The notes under the pieces were generated by a model. The model was not told where the DNA came from, ran no database searches, and was given only the letters and a program-made list of their open reading frames with translations. Shown here in pieces: positions 10,744 to 23,582 of a DNA stretch of 64,000 bases; positions within the stretch are counted from its first letter, which is position 1, and every line of letters begins with the position of its first letter. The position numbers and the translations under genes are program-made. This DNA comes from Blasia pusilla (Eukaryota; Marchantiophyta; Marchantiopsida; Blasiales), in NCBI GenBank assembly GCA_050084515.1, contig CM114275.1, positions 9,114,001 through 9,178,000 on the forward strand. The letters run 5' to 3'.

Positions 10744-11434
10744 ATTTATATTATTATGGGAGAGTGTCTTCTTGATTTGTAAACACCTCTCTGCTTGACA
10801 TTGGAAACTAGGTAACGAGAGAATGTTTCACATGCTACGGGCACCAAGAAAAAATTTGAATTTTTATGTAGCATCATTAATCTCTTCCCTTCATGGGCTA
10901 TACACTAACTCTTCTATATATATATTTTTCCTTTTCTTCCCTTCACGCGCTATACGCTTGCTCTTCAAATATTTTTTTATTTCCCTTGCATCGCACAAGC
11001 ACCTCATCTATATTATTATGGGAGAGTGCCTTTTTTATTTGCAAGCACCTCTCTACTTGACACGAGGCAACTGAGCAGTAAGAAAATGTTTCACATGCTA
11101 CGGGCAACAAGAAAAAAATTTGAATTTATGTGCATCATCATTAATCTCTCCCCTTCATGGGCTATACACTAGCTCTTCAAACACTTTTTTATTTCCCTTG
11201 CATCGCACGGGCATCTTATCTATACTATTATGGGAGAGTGCCTTCTTGATTTGCAAACGTCTCTGTACTTTACACATGGCAAGTGGGCAGCGAGAAAATA
11301 TTTCACATGCTACGGGCAACAAGAAAAAAATTTGAATTTATGTGCAACATCATTAATCTCTTCCCTTCACAAGCTATACACTAACTCTTCAAACACTTTT
11401 TTATTTCCCATGCATCGCACGAGCACCTTACTAG
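10744..11434 (+). mobile_element. Tandem array of three Helitron-like units
   Basis: Three head-to-tail units start with TCTATAyTATTATGGGAGAG or a close variant at about 10744, 11007 and 11219, so they are about 263, 212 and 216 bp long. Each contains CATGCTACGGGCAnCAAGAA and a TTTTTTATTTCCC stretch, and ends near GCATCGCACRRGCA. The last unit ends CACCTTACTAG followed by T (CTAG at 11431-11434). A TC start, a CTAG end, insertion before T and absent target duplication are Helitron hallmarks. The units are non-autonomous, with no coding capacity. Internal junctions lack the CTAG. Confidence 0.6.
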
Positions 11435-12190
11435 TCTATTTTATGAGCTAGTCTAATCTCTTTGTACTTAGGACACATAATAAACATGTGATCTTCATCC
11501 TCAATACTTCCTATGTCACATAACCTAAATATTCGTGCGATAATACTTTAGGTTAGGCATATAAACTCCCTCAATGCCTAGTCTATAAGATCCAATCCCA
11601 TGTCGTGCGATAATATGACGTAAGCAAGTGGAGATCCCCGCAAGTAAGTATCCTTGTTCACAATATAGAAGCATAGGATTAACATGAAGTTCATAATGGT
11701 TCATTTTTGTGCGCCGGTTGCTCCAAAGAGTGTTGAGAAATTGCTTTCGTAGATGCTCGCGGAGTGCCATCGGTTTCAAGTCCCAATCCTGCTCAGCCAC
11801 ATTCCACTTTGTAGACCCAAGTCACCACATCTATAATCCACCCTATGAAGCGTGTGGCTCGTAAAGCTTGATGAGAGCGACGAGAAATATCAAGAGATCT
11901 CACCCTTGCAATATAAGTGATAGTCAAGTACATAGCTTCTGCGTCAAGATGAAGACAACATGTTTCCGCAAGAAGAATAGCATAAAGAGTTTGGTTTCTC
12001 ACACCCAATTCCTATGATAGAAGATCCTTTGCACCCTCTCCATGTGCTCCCAACTTATCTTCTTGTAAATAGGGCCCCGAACTTGGGTCTCATATAAGAT
12101 CACAGGGAGAATTAAGCTCCTAAATAAAAACTTCCTAAGACTCCAATATACAAGATGAGTTGCAAGAGAACAAGCATCAACAGGTGAGGA
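11435..12190 (-). mobile_element. LINE remnant, C-terminal part of the reverse transcriptase ORF
   Basis: Minus-strand coding with several breaks. About 12150-12010 carries RSLILPVILYETQV and SWEHMERVQRIFYH. Then 12008-11793 carries RNQTLYAILLAETCCL ... YIARVRSLD, and 11800-11525 carries LHVNPMLLYCEQGYL and a HGIGSYRLGIE segment. A GSIEDEDHMFIMCPKY tail reaches about 11440. The order (YG-like segment, WxxxERVQR, LLAE, final H/C segment) is that of the region after the RT palm in plant LINEs. It is a different family from the 6-9 kb element. It is truncated upstream, and its end abuts the Helitron-like array. Confidence 0.6.
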
Positions 12191-12228
12191 GGGTTCCGAC
12201 TAATTCCACCCTCTTTTAATTATAGAGA
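12191..12228 (-). mobile_element. Helitron-like 5' terminus
   Basis: On the minus strand an A is followed by TCTCTATAATTAAAAGAGGG, matching the start consensus of the termini at 22595 (+) and 36857 (-). The matching 3' end was not located. Confidence 0.35.
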
Positions 12229-14545
12229 TTGAGAAGTAATTAAAAAATAATTTTTTCATTTTATTATATTTATATGAACTAAATTTCATGAGTAGTTCAA
12301 CTCTTTCTGGCCTTTACAAGGACTTGTAAATTTTTTTCTCTCTATCTAATCTGTTCATCTGTCCCACATGCATTTGATGATTGAATAATCGATCCTGGTG
12401 TTCTTCCTCGTGTTCTTCCTTAGGATAATCTTTACATCAATCACATGTTGCCTTGAATTACTAATCGTGTATCATTTGGTTGTCCCTTAGAGCCATTTAA
12501 GATTCGTAAGAGCATATTTGATGCATCTATTTCAAACACAAAAAGATGGAGATGAGCTAGAAGAAAAGTAAGTATTCAATAATTTTTTGGGGTTTATATA
12601 ATTCAAACCATTATTCAAAATGAAGTCAAAATTTAGGTTAGTACGCTCTTGTATATAACAAACATAATATGCAGAAGATGTGGAATTAACCTATCTAATC
12701 TTGAATGACAACTCATTTAAAGGAATAGAAATTCAGTATTATCTCACCATGGAATCAAGCCATGACTTTATGATTTAGCTCCTCAAAAACTCTATTTCTT
12801 AATGTTAGAATTTCCATCTCTCATAAAGTTGATGTCATGAGAGAATTGAGAATCATTTCCATATGTAATATCAATAAGATCACTTATTTTCTTACTTTTG
12901 GTGATCAAAACTTGTGGCAATCATCTAAAGTCAATCCCCAAGCGTGATTTCAAAAGTACATAACCCTCTCCTACCTCCAATGACCAATAAAATTATTGTT
13001 TTGGTGAAAGCGCATATGACCTTCCAACCTTTGAACTCTCTTATTTGTAGTTAGCTTCGTGGCTCTTATATAAGACCATAAAATTGATCTCTCTTTAAAG
13101 TGGTTGGATAATTTTTGAACAATCGCTATGATAAGCAACAAGTTAGACTTCACAAAAATCATCACCAAATACTATGAGTTTTCCCCTAAATATATGATAT
13201 ATCTCTCAATTCACGAGATACTACTCCCATAATATCTTATAAGGTATAAGTCATTGACTTAAATGGGAAATGATAAGTTGAAGTGATACCTCCCATATAA
13301 TAAGAACAGCTTGTTGGATTAAATGTATTGTTGCACTATTAATTGGAAAATTATATATTACACAAAGAAATAAATTATAACTTTTGATGAAATAAATTAG
13401 AATTTGCAAGGAGAGGTCGAGAATTCTTCATTCTTATAGGCATTTTAATTACAAAGACTTACCTATAATCCCCTTGGAGAATTTCTCCATCAAGACCAAC
13501 ATATACAAATTGTGGCATCCCTTTAATGGAAAAGATCATTCAAATACAGAACTCTGGTGAACCTCTAATCCCATGACTGATAAAAGATTTAAATGTGATG
13601 TTAGAGCATTGAATGATGGCCGCACTCTATCACAAACTATGCATTTGGCTACAAACTATTGAACACCTATCTACATACCATGTCACAAAGATTGAATCTA
13701 AAGTATGTTATATGTATGCTTTATTTCAAAAGATCACGACTACGCTTGAGTATTTCTCACAACTTGTGATTATTTCAAAGGATGAGGCATCATATGTCTT
13801 TGACCATCCTTTCAATCTCTAAGCATGTGTATCCCCATATATGTGAATCTCATGGCTGATTATAACACTCAATCATACGCTCTAGCATTCATCGTGTTTT
13901 CTATAAGACTAGTGCATAAGTAATCTAAGGCTATCTTATCATCATGGATTTCTTGAGTTCTTTTCGACTCTTCATTAGCCATTAAGTTTGAGGGCTTATC
14001 ATCTAAACTCCCTCTCAAATTGGATGTCACATACTAAACTAATCTTATCAATAAAATAAAGAAGGAAGATGTATGTCAATCCAAATAATCTCCTTCTCAC
14101 TCCAATCATGACAATAAGATATAGTCTTGTCGCTCTATCTCACTCATGCGTTCAAAGAATAAGGTACCATATGTACATCTTGGAAAACCTAATAGTCATA
14201 CTCTTAAAATAAAATTTTCCATGTGCCAAGCTTCACTATAAACTTGTTAGACTCCATCAACCATGAAATGATCAATAATGAGCATGGAAGTATTCTGAAA
14301 AAAAATCATATCTAAAATAGGTAACAACCCATTGTGCAACTAAGCACTCTCCCTTATAGGAGTTTTAATTTGCCTATGTGGTGTTATTCAAGAAGTTCAC
14401 ACACGCCACTTCAAACTCCTTCCTCCTATAATCTTTCTAAGTAAGCATCATTCCTAAACCCAACATACTCAAATCTACATGTACCTAGAATGGGCGATTG
14501 CTCATAGATCTCCTTAAAGTAGGTGTGGACATCAAGCTATCTTTC

Positions 14546-14587
<42 letters not shown>

Positions 14588-17500
14588 ATAATCTCTTAAA
14601 AGCCAATCCTTACCAAGCCTTCTCAACAAAGTACACACCTTCATAATCTCACCAAAGCCCTTCAATTGTTGTCAAAAGTAATTGGATATGCCAAGCCTAT
14701 AATAACTCGACCTTAACTCACATTTGTAGGGTGAGGAATGTATGGTATAGCCTCCAACTTCTCATATTGAACTTAAATACCTCATTGATAAATATTTTTT
14801 TTAAGATTCTCAAATTGGTCATGAAATAATAAGCACTTTCTTGGATTGATCTAGCTTTCGTCCAAGTAATTGCAATCTCTAAATACCTAAGTCTCATCTA
14901 GATATTGCTAATGCTCCTCAACCATAGAAGTTAAGACTATCATCGAATATAGATATATACATAATACCAAATTTGATAATTTTTTTGAATTAAATATTTT
15001 CAGATCAGTGAGGAATGATGCAAAGTTCCTACTAGTTCTATTGAATCTAAAGTAATTGTAATAAAGTAACACAAAAGGAAGCTTTGGACTTCGAAGGAAA
15101 AGTTAGATCTTAAATTTTTTATTCTTTGTAATCTTTGGACTAATAGATTAACATATGTAATATGTATTTATTCTAGGACTTAAGTGTTACATGAGAGTAT
15201 TTTGAAGGCTCTAGTGACAAAAAATATATTTTTCCTTCATATGTTGCATGAAAGCCATAACACGACTTCAAAGGAAAAAATAGAAATCTGTATTCTATAT
15301 TGTTTGTTGTTTCGCATATGCTTTTTGAATGTGGGTGTTTATCTTGTACTACAACACATAACCATAAAATACCCTAATTCATTGCTAGCTACTATACAAA
15401 ATGTTAATTTTGTTGTTTCGAAGATGATGAACATTTTCATTTTTTTCTCCATTCATATACTATGTGAGTGCGTATCTACTCTACCAAGTTTACCTCCTTG
15501 TCTAATTCTCTAATCGATCACCGGGAGTATTTGTTATATATCCAAAATTGTAGCCTATAATTTGAATATTCTAGATGGACATTGTTCAAAAAGCTTTTGA
15601 TGTTTTTCCTTTTCCCCAATTGTTTCGCCCCTCTTTTTGCGTGTTTGTTCTTTACCTACTCCCATTGATATATTTTGGTATAATTTTGTTGGTATGAGCA
15701 TGCAATCAAACTTAATCCATTATCTTGTAATTTAAGAATTAGATTATACACCAATTATCATCTCGCCGATAGGTGCAAAATAGAAGGCTTACTTGTAGTT
15801 ATATGTGTCAAGATTCCTATGATAGTTCAACATATACCTGAAGTTCTTTTTAGGCAACAATCTTGTGCCAAAGCTTCCTTTGGTTAACACCATTTTTAAT
15901 GACAGACGTGTCTTTAATGTTTTCTTTCTTCACTTATATATGGTGTTGTTCTGTAGTGATAGAGAACACCTTAACTACCCATAGTTTTTTGTTGGGTATA
16001 CAGTATAATTAAATCATTATGCAAGGGCAACTCCATTCATTTTTTCTTACAATGTCCTAGTACTCGTTCCTTTTTCCTCACATATTCACAAGGATATCTA
16101 AACATTCCCATTTCTTGCTTCAATCTATTATTAATAGTAGACGCTATGAAAGAGACATGTCCTATGCCAAAAATATTTCTTTCCTTTTTTTTACTCATAT
16201 TGAGAGCATTACTTGTCACATGGAGTTTGCGCCTACCTAGGCAATGAATGAAGTACATATGATTTCTAGAAATTCAAGTATATTTTTGTACTCCATTTAT
16301 TTCCTTAAAAATTGTGAGCATCGAACGGGTCTTTTCTGTGGCTCTAGTCAACCTAGAGTCTTTTGCCGAATTATTTAGAGTATGATATAAACTCCAGCCT
16401 TCTATATGAGCGTACGACCTTGTGACTATACATAATGCGCTATCTTCACTAGTAGATCTTTATTTTTCTCATTAGGTAATCCTCCATTTAGCCAGCCACA
16501 CAATCTCCAATAGTCTATGATCTTGTTGGGTTCAGATCTTTTCACGATTCATTTCATTCCAACAAAATCTTATATTGTGATGATTCAAAGTTGCCCATCA
16601 ATCTAGGCTATATACAATAGAGTACATTACACTTTAATACCAAATGCAGTGAGAGCCAACAAAACTAGATAACATTGGAAAAACGTTTAGGTTGTGCATT
16701 GTAGTATATCAATTTTTGTCTTGTATTTTTACATTATTCACTTAGTATTTTTCTAACGAAAGTTTCCATGTAGAGAAGGTCGTGGAGCACTTAAGAATTA
16801 GTAATCAAGCATTCCATTTATATGCAAAGGATTTATTCTCCTCGTGTATGTATCTAATTATTGATTATGTGTTTATTTTAGATTTTCAAGATTCAAATCC
16901 CATTTTTTTGGGCTCGAACGATTTCATTCAATTTATCAGCAGGTATGACTTGGACTTCTTTGGGAATCCAAGTAACTAATATTTGTAAATATAAAAGGAA
17001 AACGGAAGACACAATCCTTACTTTTAAATCATGAGTAGATCACCTAATTTTCCTTATTAGTATAGTGTTGGTGAACTACTCCGTCAATGGAAATCACAAC
17101 GTACCTCGTAATTTGAGGCTATGCCATTATAAAGTTCTAAATAAAAGATCTTATCAATTTGCATAAATATAAATCCTAAATCAATGGATACAAAATACTC
17201 ATGCATTAGTACCAAAAATTTCAATCCTCTATAATATCAATGCAATATTGCGGTCTGTGTTGCTATGTCCTTTTAGTAAATTCACCTAGTGTAAAATATA
17301 GGTAGTGTAATCAATGTCATATCTTCCCTACGCCACATGAAATGCGTTCAGATTGGATTTTATTTTTTCCAGATCTGGATTTCACTATGAGTGCAATAAA
17401 TGCTAAGCCCACAAGTAGGAGTCCAACATTAATGTTTACATGACACAAGCTTATATAAAGGACCTTCTCAATTATAACACTCTTTCCTTGCAATTGCTTT

Positions 17501-17832
17501 CTATTCTAGACTCTAAAATAGTTATATCCTATTAATTCAATTGCTTCTATAGGGAATTTTTTTTAAAGTAGAATCGATTGTAGATTGATCATTAACGCAA
17601 ATATGTCAACTTATAAGTGTGAAAATGCTTCAAGCATCTATGATGAAGTAGGAAATCTATTACTACTTCTTAATCCTCGGGTAAATCCACTTTTTAGTGA
17701 TAACTTAGCATTATTAGGATTATCAAGTTTGTCTTGTGGTCTAGTTATTTTTACCCTCTACGTTTATTAACAATAATCTTAAAGAATCCCAAAACAAATT
17801 TAAAGGCCTAGCTTGTCACACACATTACGAAC
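12229..17832. other. AT-rich repeat-derived DNA without recognisable genes
   Basis: About 5.6 kb of AT-rich sequence. Open frames are short and none shows a family motif on either strand. It includes a (TC)n microsatellite (14548-14582). Parts around 12240-12420 resemble 22840-22990 (a T-rich run, then TCTCTnnnTCTAAnnTGTCCAT-like wording), so at least some of it belongs to dispersed repeats. Confidence 0.45.
14548..14582 (+). repeat. (TC)n microsatellite
   Basis: About 17 uninterrupted TC dinucleotides. Confidence 0.95.
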
Positions 17833-18487
17833 ATGGATCCTTACATGGAGAATTTAAATATCTTGCAAGATGTACAATATTCTATGCTTGTGAAAAACAA
17901 AAGACATAGTGAGATTTTTTTCAAGTGGCAATATATATTATCAACAAAAAAGAGTCTCATAATTGATTTCTATAGTCTCTCACATGCTAATAGGTTGACA
18001 ATTGAGACCAATATGTTTCCATTTTTATTTCCTTACCTCCGTGGATTCTATACATGAAATACTTCATTTTTGGAATATAGAATATCTAGATCTAGTAAAC
18101 TCTCCTCTTATTTTCATTATGCAAACCATACATGCTTTTGATGTACCAATAAAGGCAATCAATAGCCCTTTCTTCATCATCAAGGTCACGTCTTTTGGAC
18201 ATAGACATGGAAACACTTGTTGTTGGTATCTTGATATGTCACAAGAAGAACTTTATCAAAACTTACTGAAACATTCCATCAGTTCCCAAATTTCTAGAAG
18301 TCCAAGATGGCATAGAAGATATTTGAAGGTTTTAAAAGCTATGGTCAACAAGTGGACCATGCCACATTTCTTCTTAACATTAATATATGACAAGATCTCA
18401 AGCACTAGGTGGCTGAAATTTTCTCAGCCAGAATCGCTTCTTAATAAAATGAACAAGTCTTGTAGTTGGAAGGAATGCATCTTATGA
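17833..18487 (+). pseudogene. Helitron Rep/helicase N-terminal domain remnant
   Basis: Two overlapping frames. 17833-18057 ends in NMFPFLFPYLRGFY, resembling the FPxLFPxGxG motif at the start of Helitron helicase-like domains. 18002-18487 carries HRRYLKVLKAMVNKWTMPHF and FFLTLIYDKISSTRWLKF, resembling the family's AMxxQxGxPHFFxTxSxAxxxW stretch. A frameshift separates the two halves, and nothing of the His-x-His Rep motif or the helicase is visible. The surrounding DNA is AT-rich. The assignment is by motif resemblance and fits the Helitron-like termini elsewhere in the window. Confidence 0.48.
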
Positions 18488-18842
18488 ATGCAAAGTTCTA
18501 TTTCATATTAAGTTGCACTCATTATTGGAAGCCCTAAATTAAAATTCTTGGTTATGTTTTACATTATGGCATTAGGTATAAGTTATAAGGAAGAGACAAT
18601 TTACATATTCAGATTTTTCTCTGGTTTGATGAAGTAGGCATTGATAACACAGTTGTGGAAATTTCTTGATTTGTTCTTGCCTCATACTATTCGAACATTC
18701 AATCTTTTAAGAGATACCTTGCATGTTCTTCAAAAGATTTACTTCTTTAGTATGTCCTTAAAGATAAATTGCAAGTATATAGGCTAGCAACATGCTAAAA
18801 ATATAAAAATTTACAAATAAATGGTTAAGTAAATTAAGGTTT

Positions 18843-19275
18843 TATCACATCTTAGTCAACCGACATGTAGAGTTCTACCGCGTCGACGACATTGAGGGAT
18901 GACGGGCGATTTGGGTGTAACTTTGTCTTGAAGTTAACAACAATTTCTTTGCATCGAGAGCGTCGATTATGATGATTTTCCTTTTGCTATTTTTGGTCAT
19001 ATGATCCGCTAACCGAATCCACGGTCATCCGGTAACCTGTGCTCACAAATTATCGTGGGAAAGACTATTTTTTGGCTATAAGAGAGGGAGATGGCTTTCC
19101 CAAGCCATATTTCTCATGTTGGGCCTCAGGAACATCTCTCTTGCCTTGTGTGTAGTAGGAACTAGGGTGCTAGCGTGCGGATTCCCTCATAGTGCAGGGT
19201 AGATGTGAATCGATATGCCGATGTAGATTCGAGAGTGGAGTTGGTTGTGTGAGCCATTTTAACTTTGATTTTACA
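18843..19275 (+). mobile_element. LTR of a second LTR-retrotransposon family, copy A
   Basis: It starts TATCACATCTTA and ends TTGATTTTACA, 433 bp. The edges are defined by comparison with the minus-strand copy at 38003-38348, which starts TGTCACATCTTA and ends at the same GATTTTACA. Both contain a TAGAGTTCTAyCGCGT box, a short stem made of GATGGCTTTCCCAAGCCAT, and a CGGATTCCCTCATAG box. The leading TG has become TA here. Confidence 0.65.
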
Positions 19276-20400
19276 GGAGAAAACACAAGAGGACAAGGGG
19301 GAATTCATTGTATGTAGGTAGACAAGCAAGTTGCCTTGGTAGGGAGCACTTGGAGTAATGAGGACGGAAGTGTGTGACGGAGCAACTTGTGGTAGGTTAG
19401 GTTGGACAAGGTAAGTCAAGCCAAGACCAAATTAGGAGCAAGTCGACCTGGTAATGGCTTAACTAGAAAGGGTCAAACTTGGTGGAGCATTGAACATTGT
19501 AGGTATCATGATCACGGCATGAGGCCACATTTGTGACAAGAGGTTGGCCGCTGAGAGTTCTAACAAAGTTCTGACTCAATAGTACCGTGTCGATCGGGGT
19601 CGAGATGGGTGAGCCGCGTGGAGGATTTGCAAAGGAGTGTTAGGGATGGAGACACATGCATCAAAGCTGACCGATAGTCTACATCTGCTCATAAGAGATT
19701 CGAGGAGATTGTCTCGCCGTGGAGATTGCCATACCACATGGAGCAGTTAGTGTTGACCATGCAGTAGAGTGATGGCGTGTGTGCTCAGGTTATCCATTTA
19801 AGTCTTTTTTCTTGCACTTGTCTCGTATCATTGAGGATGTTGGGTATCGGGTAGAGCTTAGGCTAGATGGATGTAGCCATGTTGATCGATGAGTATAGAC
19901 TCCTTCTATGTGTAGCATGTTTGTGGATATATGGAGGTTGCCGAGTAGGGGTCGCGTTTAGGTGAGCTAGTGAGAAGTGTGGGAGACTCTTGGTGAGTTT
20001 GAGTGCTTGAGTGTGTTAGATAGGGTTTTCATCACGGCGTTCTTCAAGGGTTTGGAAGAATAGGGTGGTTTGAGGAGTGATAGTGGATTTACACGGAGTG
20101 GTGGGAGGTATCTAGGGGTTTCAAGTGAGGAGCCACCATGATGCCACCCATGGCTGGATTGCTATTATTGGATAATCGATCTGGTGACGAGATGATAGAC
20201 GAAGATAGTGTGATATGGAGGGAAATGGATGACATGAGCCACAAGGGCATGCATTATTTTTTTTGGGTGCAATGGGCACCATCGACATAGATGACTTCAC
20301 CCAGGACTTTAATATATGGTGTGATTTCCAAGAGATACGAGCCCGTATGCGGTTCAACCCTTTCATGGCGTGGAAGGGTTTGTTCGATCATTTAGCTATA
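19276..20400 (+). mobile_element. Internal region of LTR family two, copy A (decayed)
   Basis: Directly follows the LTR. About 90 bp resemble the internal start of the copy at 38 kb. From about 19700 the sequence parallels 44880-45640, including GGAGATTGCCATACCACATG, CACGGCGTTCTTC and a coding stretch that in the other copy reads DLDDFIQ ... FNPCMAWKGLF. Here that frame is disrupted. It looks like a gag-proximal protein, but I cannot name the domain. Confidence 0.55.
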
Positions 20401-23100
20401 TAGAGGGTTATTAGATTAGGTTACAATGTTGATTAAAAGATGCATGAAGCAAGAAAGAATGGCCTCCTATTTAATGTCCAACCAAATGTTTTGGCCCTAA
20501 ACATAATTAATGTGGACAATGTAGAGGATAACACATAAGGTAATATGACATCAAAATCTACCTCATTAGTTTATACTACTCAATGTAAACCAATTGTAGA
20601 TATCGACGCAAATTTTCTTTTCCCTACTGGGAGGCAAAAAGACTCCTAATAAGTCACATTTCCTTTCAATACATAGTACCTGATAGTAGAATCCATTATC
20701 CTAACTAGGACACTAATCGTATAATTTTGACTATGTTCAATTTAGCAACTTAAGTTATTGTTATAAGGAAAAAAATCATGGCACTGTCTTTAGCTAGTAC
20801 ATGAGCATATATTATGGAGATGAGTGCCTATTTGAATCTAATTGTATAAGTGAGTATGATCTATCTATAGTAAAGTTGATCTCCTTATTCATGTTTTGCT
20901 TCTTGCCATATATGATGGTGGATTACTTACTTTCAAAGTATTTTTCGTGATCTCATACATACAATATCCAGTTTTGAGTAAATCGATGACATCCATTTTC
21001 TTTGTTTGTATACTAATTGGTGTACTTGCTTGTGCTACGCAATGTAGTTTACCTAAGAATTATTTTTCACTTTGAGTTCTTTTCTATGTTTATGTTTAAG
21101 TTGTTGGAACTTCACATTTAGCTTGAGCTTTGGCTATAGTTAGCATATTGTTAGGGTTTATTTCACAATTATAAGGGTATATATTATCCTTTGTGTCTAT
21201 TACTTTCTTTGAATCACAATCGTTGGCGCTAGGTTGGTCCTATGGGGTATTAATGCACACCGCAAGCAAGAGTGAGTAGTAGCAAATGGGCATAGCCAAG
21301 GTTGCATACGGACAAAGTGTGTTTAGGATCTTAGCGTGGGCCTTGAGCTTGTCCAATGGGGGCCCAACTTGCCATAGAGGCCTGCCATGGGCAACAAAAT
21401 GGGTGCGGGCTCGTCCAACCTTGTTCTACCTTACGGACTCAGCAAGCGCAGGGGCGAGCGGGGGACCCATTGGGATAGCACAAAACCAGACATGTCCAAA
21501 ATTGTGCAAAATATTATATTCATAGTTAGCCACACACATCATTTTTTTTTTCAATTGTAAGGAATCATCACTTGTCTAGCTAACGTGATTGCATATTCTT
21601 TGCTTATAATTTCATGTGTAAATATCATGTAATGAAGGCTTTTGCTAGTTTATGTGTACAATTCTATGAGAATTTTGATTACCTCTCATAACATCTCAGT
21701 CACTAATAAGGAATTGACAACAATCAGACATGTATATCATATGGTGAATGGCGTTAGTACTATTAGTTGAGTTTAGTCAATCATGTTTTAGTGGTTTCAA
21801 GCGATAACATCTTTAACTCTTTGCAACTCACTAGAGAATTCACAAATTCATTAATACGTTCCTAGCTATTGCTTGTTGCATCTCCTCAGTTAGTGTTCCC
21901 TGCATAAAAGTGCTTGACACATGAATGTATAGCAAACTAAGGTTCCTAACAAAGCTGTCACTCTCTTATTAGAGTCACAAGGTTAAACACACATGCCTTT
22001 GTCACATTCTCACAATCAAATAAATCTGGCTATTTTCTTTTAATGGCAATTAGCTAGCGTCCCTTTGGTGCTCAATAAAGCATAACTTATGATAGCAGCA
22101 GATGAGTTCCATTACCAACATAAACATCAAATGATAGTTGGCGGCACTAATAGCTCGTGTCGTAGTGCACACTCACTTTGGAAATGCATGATTTCATTAA
22201 GGCCCTTTCAAATTCTCCTCGTTTTCTTTTCATTCCATCTAGCCTATCCATATGTCCTACACACATATGATAATTACTTTATCCCCACCCCTCTCAAAGG
22301 GCTGCACACTACTTGGAACAATGTATATTTCATAAAAACTAGTGACATAGCGTCCCTTTCATAAGGATGGGGAATCCCCATTTCCCCACCCCTCTCAATA
22401 AGGCACTTGCCACTTACCAAAATACGTATTGTGTTTCTAAAAATACCTACAAAATGCTAAAAATGTATAAAAGTTATATTTTTAGAGTCAATTGTAGCGC
22501 CGGATGTGTCAGAGCACATTCCAATCAAAGGGGTTGTGTTGTGGCTCATCTACAAACTTCTATTTAAAAAATCTCATCATATTTGGGGTCGTCATCTATA
22601 CTATTAACATAGGATGGGGTTAGAGAATCCCTCTTTCTCCTATCGACACCTGTCCTCTAAGGGCTTCCCTGGTGGGGACATGTGTCAACATAGGGATTAG
22701 ATGTAATCAATGAATGAAGACGAGTCAATCTATTTCTTTTTCCCTAGGTTTCATGTCCCTAGGACAACACTATAGCTATTATTCATCACACACAAATCGA
22801 AGCCAATCCTCCCAACTCTTCATTTCTCATGGCAAATTTTAACAATAAATTTTAATCCCACCACTTACAAAATAACCCAAACAAAATATTTTATAGCTCC
22901 TAGAAGTTTTTTTTTATCTCTCCGTCTAACTTGTCCATGTAACTTCCATGCGCGGTTTGATAATCAGGCTAGGATAAGGGGAAGAAGATAATTAATACAT
23001 ACAAGTGGATATTATGGATGAAAAAAAGTGAGAACGTATAGGGAGCGTAATTAATTTTTCCCTCAACCCTCTCACTCTCTCTAAAAGCTTCTAATTGAAT
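20401..23100. other. AT-rich intergenic DNA, no gene recognised
   Basis: No coding family recognised on either strand. Around 21290-21480 the sequence is locally GC-rich, with repeated GGGC/GCCC wording. A 15-bp perfect palindrome (ATGGGGAATCCCCAT) lies near 22366. Confidence 0.4.
22595..22990 (+). mobile_element. Helitron-like 5' terminal segment
   Basis: After an A, the sequence starts TCTATACTATTAACATAGG. The next 100 bp (GATGGGGTTAGAG, CCTCTTTCTCC, ACACCTGTCCTCTAAGG, GACATGTGTCAACA) match the reverse complement of about 36760-36857, so this is a dispersed family. The 3' end is not certain; a CTAG occurs near 22970. Confidence 0.45.
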
Positions 23101-23519
23101 TTATGAAGCTTCATGCGGGGCCGTCACACCTGTTAACTACAAGAAGATTATCTACTACGTAAGTTGAAAATAACCCAAGATACCGACCACGGTAGGTGTG
23201 CAGCACTAACCTCAGTTCCACGAGACCCAAGAGCACTCTGCGTTCTTCCTTCGGTTCGCAATTGACGGGAAGAAGCATCGCAGGAGTGCGAGGGAGGTGA
23301 GAACCGTAGAGTAGGAAATCGCCAACGGTGATGACTCCGCGAGAAGTCCAATTTGAAGAAGTCGATAGTAGGAAACGATCTCGGGAGCTTTTGTTACTGC
23401 CGTCTGCTTGAGTGCCTTTTCCGCGCGGATGATGGAAATTCTTTTCCAAGTCTCTCGTTACCGGGAGATCTGATCGCTTGCTACTTCGGAATCGATTGTT
23501 GACAGCGGTTGGAGAGACT

Positions 23520-23582
23520 GATGCGAGCCTTGAGGGTGATTTGATTCATAAAGAGAGAGAGAGACAGAGAGAGAGGAACAGG
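23520..23582 (+). promoter_or_regulatory. GA-rich 5' leader of the SURP/CID gene
   Basis: A run of GAGA/CAGAGA just upstream of the ATG, typical of plant 5' UTRs. The frame remains open further upstream to about 23478 but without an ATG before 23583, so the leader reading is preferred. No TATA box was identified. Confidence 0.4.

Noticed and set aside
22366-22380. Perfect palindrome ATGGGGAATCCCCAT
   Set aside because: Too short and isolated to assign a role, though noted.
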